In this document: one piece after another, positions 21,405 through 25,291 of the stretch | Numbering within the stretch: position 1 is the stretch's first letter | How the letters are laid out: every line of letters begins with the position of its first letter | Origin: an uncultured Prevotellaceae bacterium | GTDB taxonomy: Bacteria > Bacteroidota > Bacteroidia > Bacteroidales > Bacteroidaceae | DNA: 25,291 bases | Direction of reading: 5' to 3' | Assembly: GCA_937898415.1 (NCBI GenBank) | Contig: CALDLA010000044.1 | Span: 1 to 25,291 of the forward strand | The notes under the pieces: model-generated | What the model was told of the DNA's origin: nothing | What the model saw: the letters and a program-made list of their open reading frames with translations, nothing else | Database searches by the model: none | Program-made: the position numbers and the translations under genes

Positions 21405-23408
21405 TCATTTCTTTGTTAAATGTGCTAAATCAGGATCCTCAGCGATACGTTTTAATTCATTAGTCACAATATCCTTAACATCCTTTTTTATCTGGATATA
21501 GTTTTCTTTGACCATCTGATCCATATTGTCATTGCCATTCTCGTCAGTAAAATCAGTGATAATGGGGATTGGTTTGTATGCTTTGGTCTCTTTGAAAACT
21601 TTCTCGGTATCGACAACTATTTCTGCATGAAAGATCTTCTGGTCGATGCGCTCGTCGAAGTTATCTGAGACGGCACCGACAAACATACCCTGTGTCAAGC
21701 CAGATATTTTGCTGGCAGGGATCAAACTGTCCATCTGCGTGTTGATGGAGGTGGAAGTATCTTGGCGATTGATTGTCATGGACTGGCGTTTTTGAAGGAC
21801 TTTGCCGAAACGCTCACTCAGAGTTTTGGCTGTTTCACCTACGACCTGACCACTGAAAATATTGCCGACTGTATTCTGAACTACCTTTGCCTCCTTGTCA
21901 CCATAGTCACGGACTAACTGGCTGAAGTCCTGAAAGCCGAGGCAGACGGCAACCTTGTTGCTTCGTGCTGTGGCGATGAGGTTATCAAGTCCCTTGAAAT
22001 AGATAGTTGGCAACTCGTCAATGATAACAGATGACTTCAGCATTCCTTTCTTGTTTATGAGTTTGACGATACGGCTGTTATACAGGCCGAGGGCTGCACC
22101 ATAGATATTCTGTCGGTCGGGGTTATTGCCGACGCACAGGATTTTCGGTTCCTTCGGATTGTTGATGTCAAGCGTAAACTCACTGGCTGACATAACCCAA
22201 TAGAGTTGAGGGGAAATCATTCGCGACAATGGAATCTTGGCACTTGCTATCTGACCTTGTAGCTGATCTGCTGCACCTCCTTGCCATGCGTCGATGAACG
22301 GGGACATGTAGTTTTCCAGTTCGGGATAACTGGATAAAATCGGAAAGATATCCTCATATTTTTGATTCAATAGTTCTACTGCATGGGGAAAGGTACAATA
22401 CTTGCCATTCTCATAGAGGCGTAGGAACCAAATGATGGCGGCAAAGAGGATGATAGGCGACTCCACGAAGAAGTCACCCTGCTTCTGCACCCATGTCTTG
22501 TTAAGGTTAAGCATGATGGTATAGGCAGACTCGTAGGCATCTGATATATCCGTCATGAAGTCTGGGTGAATGGGATTGCAGCGATGACTCCTGCGTGGGT
22601 CATCAAAGTTAATCACATAGAACTTGGGCTTCACCTTATAACTATCCATGTGATTCATAAGATGGTTGTAGGCAATCATCGACAAGTCCGGGTACTTGTA
22701 ATCGTAACAATAGAGTGAATAGCCTTTCTCTATCTGCTGCTTGATGAAGTTATTGACGATAGCATACGACTTACCACTACCAGGAGTACCGAGTACTATA
22801 GTGGCACGGAAGGGATTGACCACGTTAATCCAACCCTTGTTCCATTTCTTCTTGTAGTAGAAACGGGTAGGCAGGTTGACGGAATACTCGTTTTCCATCA
22901 GCCGTGTCTCCTGCATAAACGATTCGTTCTCGTTGTTGAAGACATCATCCATGAGGTTGTTCTGTAACAGACGGCTCATCCAAAGGCCACCCATCAGCAG
23001 ACAAATATAGCCTATGGTCAGCGTCAGAACATACAGGGCTGTGCAGGACTCAAAGGGCAGTGGCAAATTGAGAACCCACCAGTTAAGGAAAAATAGGATG
23101 AAACCAATGGCCAGTGCTATGCCAATGTGCTTCCAAGTAATCTTTTCCTCCTTTACGCCTTTCGTACCCATACACGACAGGGCAAGGAGAAGAACGGAGA
23201 ACAGTTTGGTGTAGAGCGTGGAATGAAACAGTCCTGCGGTACGGTTGAAGTTCATCATAATTCGGTCAACCACTCCGATGTTCAGGTGCCACTCCACGAT
23301 ACTGGCATAGCAGTACCAATAGACATTCATCACTACGAGAATAATACTCACGGCACGGAGAAAATCCATGATTTTCGCCAATGCCCTCAAATCATCTTCT
23401 TGTTGCAT
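21405..23408 (-). CDS. mobC: Conjugative coupling protein, TraG/VirD4 type (MobC)
   Basis: 667 residues. The N-terminal ~145 residues hold about four membrane segments (FLRAVSIILVVMNVYWYCYA; FSVLLLALSC; IGIALAIGFILFFLNWWVL; LTLTIGYICLLMGGLW). Then come a cytoplasmic ATPase with Walker A GTPGSGKS (207-214), a Walker-B-like SSVIIDELPTIYF and the Q/SR-like region IATARSNKVAVCLGFQDFSQL typical of TraG/TraD/VirD4 coupling proteins. Role: pumps relaxase-bound DNA into the type IV secretion channel. Bacteroides conjugative transposons call this protein MobC, always paired with mobA and mobB as here (40 bases after mobB). Full length and intact. Confidence 0.93.
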   Translation of the reverse strand: MQQEDDLRALAKIMDFLRAVSIILVVMNVYWYCYASIVEWHLNIGVVDRIMMNFNRTAGLFHSTLYTKLFSVLLLALSCMGTKGVKEEKITWKHIGIALAIGFILFFLNWWVLNLPLPFESCTALYVLTLTIGYICLLMGGLWMSRLLQNNLMDDVFNNENESFMQETRLMENEYSVNLPTRFYYKKKWNKGWINVVNPFRATIVLGTPGSGKSYAIVNNFIKQQIEKGYSLYCYDYKYPDLSMIAYNHLMNHMDSYKVKPKFYVINFDDPRRSHRCNPIHPDFMTDISDAYESAYTIMLNLNKTWVQKQGDFFVESPIILFAAIIWFLRLYENGKYCTFPHAVELLNQKYEDIFPILSSYPELENYMSPFIDAWQGGAADQLQGQIASAKIPLSRMISPQLYWVMSASEFTLDINNPKEPKILCVGNNPDRQNIYGAALGLYNSRIVKLINKKGMLKSSVIIDELPTIYFKGLDNLIATARSNKVAVCLGFQDFSQLVRDYGDKEAKVVQNTVGNIFSGQVVGETAKTLSERFGKVLQKRQSMTINRQDTSTSINTQMDSLIPASKISGLTQGMFVGAVSDNFDERIDQKIFHAEIVVDTEKVFKETKAYKPIPIITDFTDENGNDNMDQMVKENYIQIKKDVKDIVTNELKRIAEDPDLAHLTKK

Positions 23409-23448
23409 AATACATTTGAATTAAATTGTTAATACTATTGTTCTCTGG

Positions 23449-24741
23449 TTAAAGTCTCGGGCCACGACGCTTTTTCTTCTTGCGCTGCAACCTGCGACGG
23501 AATGCCTCTTCCTCCGCATCAGTGACAGGATTGTCAGTATTGAGGAAGTCAAGGGCATCAAGGAATGATGCGAAACCGCCTTTGCTTTCGTAGTGTTCCT
23601 GCTCATCGTGAGAAGCGGATTGCTGCTGCCCTTCTGCCGATGTGCTGCCAGTATTCGGTTTTTCTTCCTGTTCCTTGAAAGGAGTCTGTTCTTCTGGCGG
23701 CGTATTGAAGTGCTGTTCAAGCGCATTGGCAGAAAAAGCCTTGCCCATACGTGAACCATTGAGGACACAATGAGTACGGTGGTCGGTGAACGTGGCACCG
23801 TAGATCCTGCCCTCATCCGTATAGCGGAAGACACAATCGATACCCTTTTCTTTGAGCATCCTGACAAACTCGTCCTTGTCGTAAGTCCGTTTAAGGGCAT
23901 ACTCTAAGACTTTCCTGGTCGGCTCTGTCAGATTCTTATCCTTGATGTTCTTCTTCGAGAATGCTGCCTTTTTCTGTAATGCCTCATAGCCGACAGACTT
24001 GCCAAACAGGGATGACTTGAACGGATTGCCAACCTTATTGCCGTCGGTATCAATGACTGAATAGACCAGCCCATTATAGTCCTCACCCCTGACATTACCC
24101 CTCACCTCTTCGACAGTCAGGTTATAGAGCGACAACAGCGCACGAAGTTCGCCAATGGTCTGAAACTGGTAGTCGAGGAATACAGCCTTGACTGTATTGC
24201 CCACCTGTTTCTTTACATCACCCTCGGATGGATCAACAGGGGGGATGCAGTTTGTCTTTTTCCCCTCTTCCCGCTTGTTGCCATGATGCAGTCCGTATCT
24301 CTGTTCAAAGTCCCTGATGATGGCAAGGCTTCGCCGTTTGGTGAAGTCGCTGTTAATGCGCTTGCCCTGCTCGTCCACACGGACGGAAACGATATGCAGA
24401 TGGTGGCGGTCAATATCCTCATGCTTGACGATGATATAAGGCTGGTCACCATATCCCATACGCTGCATATACTCATGCGCCATTTGCGTCAGTTCCCCGT
24501 CTGTCAACTTATCGTCAGGATGGGGATTGAGTGAGATATGGATGACAGGCTTCTCCGTCCGCATCTGTCTTGGCATCCGATTCTCGAAATCTGCCAACAC
24601 CTGTGCAACATTGACCTTACCATCACCGTTGTTGAAAACCTTATTTGTGTCCAGTAACTGGCCTTTCCCTATATTTACTTTGTCGGCGTTATACTTGATG
24701 GCACCGAAAAGGGAACTTCCGATCGTTATCTTTGCAACCAT
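23449..24741 (-). CDS. mobB: Relaxase (MobB)
   Basis: 430 residues. The N-terminal ~150 residues are a relaxase/mobilisation nuclease: SSLFGAIKYNADK (9-21) with Tyr17 as the likely nicking tyrosine, IHISLNPHPDD (67-77), and the metal-binding three-His motif HEDIDRHHLHIVSV (107-120, H107/H114/H116). The middle section (~160-340) has no evident domain. The C-terminal ~100 residues are low-complexity, Glu/Gln-rich and end in a basic RRRLQRKKKKRR tail. Role: nicks oriT and stays covalently on the 5' end during transfer. It overlaps mobA by 16 bases, showing coupled translation. It matches the Bacteroides conjugative-transposon MobB family. Confidence 0.93.
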   Translation of the reverse strand: MVAKITIGSSLFGAIKYNADKVNIGKGQLLDTNKVFNNGDGKVNVAQVLADFENRMPRQMRTEKPVIHISLNPHPDDKLTDGELTQMAHEYMQRMGYGDQPYIIVKHEDIDRHHLHIVSVRVDEQGKRINSDFTKRRSLAIIRDFEQRYGLHHGNKREEGKKTNCIPPVDPSEGDVKKQVGNTVKAVFLDYQFQTIGELRALLSLYNLTVEEVRGNVRGEDYNGLVYSVIDTDGNKVGNPFKSSLFGKSVGYEALQKKAAFSKKNIKDKNLTEPTRKVLEYALKRTYDKDEFVRMLKEKGIDCVFRYTDEGRIYGATFTDHRTHCVLNGSRMGKAFSANALEQHFNTPPEEQTPFKEQEEKPNTGSTSAEGQQQSASHDEQEHYESKGGFASFLDALDFLNTDNPVTDAEEEAFRRRLQRKKKKRRGPRL

Positions 24742-25148
24742 CTCTCCCTTGCCTCCTTTGCCAGTGCCACGATCTGCTGTCCCTGCTCCATCATCTGGCG
24801 GGTCATAGACTCCAGACGGTAGAGCAAGGCCATTGCCTTCTTTTCCGAAAAGTGGCTACGCAGTTCCTTTACCACCTGATTGTAATTGACAGCCACACCC
24901 CGGAACTGAGCATGGAATGATGACAGTTTTTCATAGAAATCCACCATAGTCTTATCTACTTTGACGACCTTGAACGTCTCGCCAAAGACACGCGACTTGA
25001 CGAAAACGGCTTTGGCATAGACTCCTGACTGCTCGTAGAGCGTGAGGAACCTGGCCCATTCCACATCATCGAAGCGTACCATGACACAGTGTGTCCGTTT
25101 GTTGTTCTTCGGGTATCGACCCGTCCATCGTTTTTTGTTTTCTTCCAT
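24726..25148 (-). CDS. mobA: Mobilisation accessory protein (MobA)
   Basis: 140 residues. The basic N-terminus (KKRWTGRYPKNNKRTHCVMVRF) leads into a ribbon-helix-helix-like segment (VMVRFDDVEWARFLTLYEQSGV). Then come helices with AVNYNQVVKELRSHFSEKKA, the block characteristic of MobC-pfam/plasmid mobilisation relaxosome proteins. It would bind oriT and help the relaxase. Its start faces the palindrome-rich putative oriT. Gene order mobA-mobB-mobC is as in CTnDOT-type elements. Confidence 0.88.
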   Translation of the reverse strand: MEENKKRWTGRYPKNNKRTHCVMVRFDDVEWARFLTLYEQSGVYAKAVFVKSRVFGETFKVVKVDKTMVDFYEKLSSFHAQFRGVAVNYNQVVKELRSHFSEKKAMALLYRLESMTRQMMEQGQQIVALAKEARERWLQR

Positions 25149-25194
25149 ATTATCTATGATACGTTACTATCGCTTCTCCAAATCAGGGGATGAC

Positions 25195-25287
25195 GACTTC
25201 GGAGTCAGACCCCAGCCCCCTGCAAGGGCAAGATGGGAGTTTCGCGGGTAACCCGAAACCTTTTGAGTAACTCAAAAGACATCTTGC
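25195..25287. other. Putative oriT palindrome cluster
   Basis: Immediately upstream of mobA. GACT-TCGG-AGTC (25195-25206) is a small hairpin. GCAAGATG (25228-25235) and CATCTTGC (25280-25287) form an outer perfect 8-base inverted repeat. Between them lie GTTTCGCGGGTAACCCGAAAC (25239-25259, near-perfect) and CTTTTGAGTAACTCAAAAG (25260-25278, perfect 9-base arms around one A). A nested, GC-rich set of hairpins next to relaxosome genes is the usual look of an oriT; the nick site itself is not identifiable by eye. Confidence 0.6.
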
Positions 25288-25291
25288 TATG

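Noticed and set aside
23421..23900. 159-codon minus-strand frame within mobB
   Set aside because: Ser/Arg-rich alternative frame inside the relaxase gene, caused by GC-skewed codons; no motif or start signals.
1..25291. CRISPR arrays, tRNA and rRNA genes
   Set aside because: I looked for regularly spaced direct repeats and tRNA-like cloverleaf sequences by eye and found none; a dedicated scan was not possible.

Overview
This window looks like accessory DNA from a Bacteroidota genome, probably order Bacteroidales (Bacteroides/Prevotella-like). The evidence is several promoters of the Bacteroidota type (TAnnTTTG, some with an upstream TTTG), a mobA-mobB-mobC module of Bacteroides conjugative transposons, a DUF3244-like secreted protein, a lipoprotein-TPR-membrane-HTH regulator and a SusC-like/TonB-dependent receptor. 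There is no rRNA, tRNA or CRISPR array. The right end (about 21.4-25.3 kb) is clearly richer in GC than the AT-rich cargo to its left, so the window reads as the mobilisation end of an integrative conjugative element plus its cargo.

Region 1 (185-6819, minus strand) holds seven genes of conflict or signalling flavour: a membrane-anchored protein with a weak S24-peptidase-like motif and a small polytopic membrane protein (one operon); a large fusion of a nucleoside-phosphorylase-like domain, a putative HTH and a HAD phosphatase; then an operon of a basic unknown protein, a patatin-like phospholipase with transmembrane segments, a lipoprotein and an unrecognised 279-residue protein. The phospholipase and the lipoprotein end in the same DP(L/F)W..P tail.

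Region 2 (7127-9758, plus strand) is a KASIII (FabH-like) condensing enzyme bracketed by two related TetR-type regulators. The second regulator is preceded by a long leader with mutually exclusive hairpins, one of which is an intrinsic-terminator-like stem ending four bases before the start codon.

Region 3 (9910-12122) has a lipoprotein-TPR-TM-HTH regulator and a small secreted DUF3244-like protein.

Region 4 (12307-20573) is the highlight: an apparently complete linear azol(in)e peptide (LAP/TOMM, SagBCD-type) RiPP operon. It has a 66-residue precursor with a repetitive CFGTAGT core, a terminator-like hairpin, a LolA-like periplasmic protein, a TonB-dependent outer-membrane receptor, an ocin-ThiF/SagC-like leader-binding protein, a YcaO cyclodehydratase, a SagB-like FMN dehydrogenase and a two-gene ABC-2 exporter. 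The genes are tightly packed with overlaps. The inferred logic is that the precursor is recognised by the C protein, Cys (and perhaps Thr) are cyclised by YcaO and oxidised by SagB, and the product leaves through the ABC transporter. The periplasmic and outer-membrane proteins would handle passage, uptake or self-protection at the second membrane.

Region 5 (20574-21404) is a decayed junction with a GC-rich gene remnant, a transposase pseudogene with three visible lesions, a doubtful small ORF and a strong bidirectional terminator.

Region 6 (21405-25291, minus strand) is mobC-mobB-mobA followed by a nested-palindrome region that is the likely oriT.
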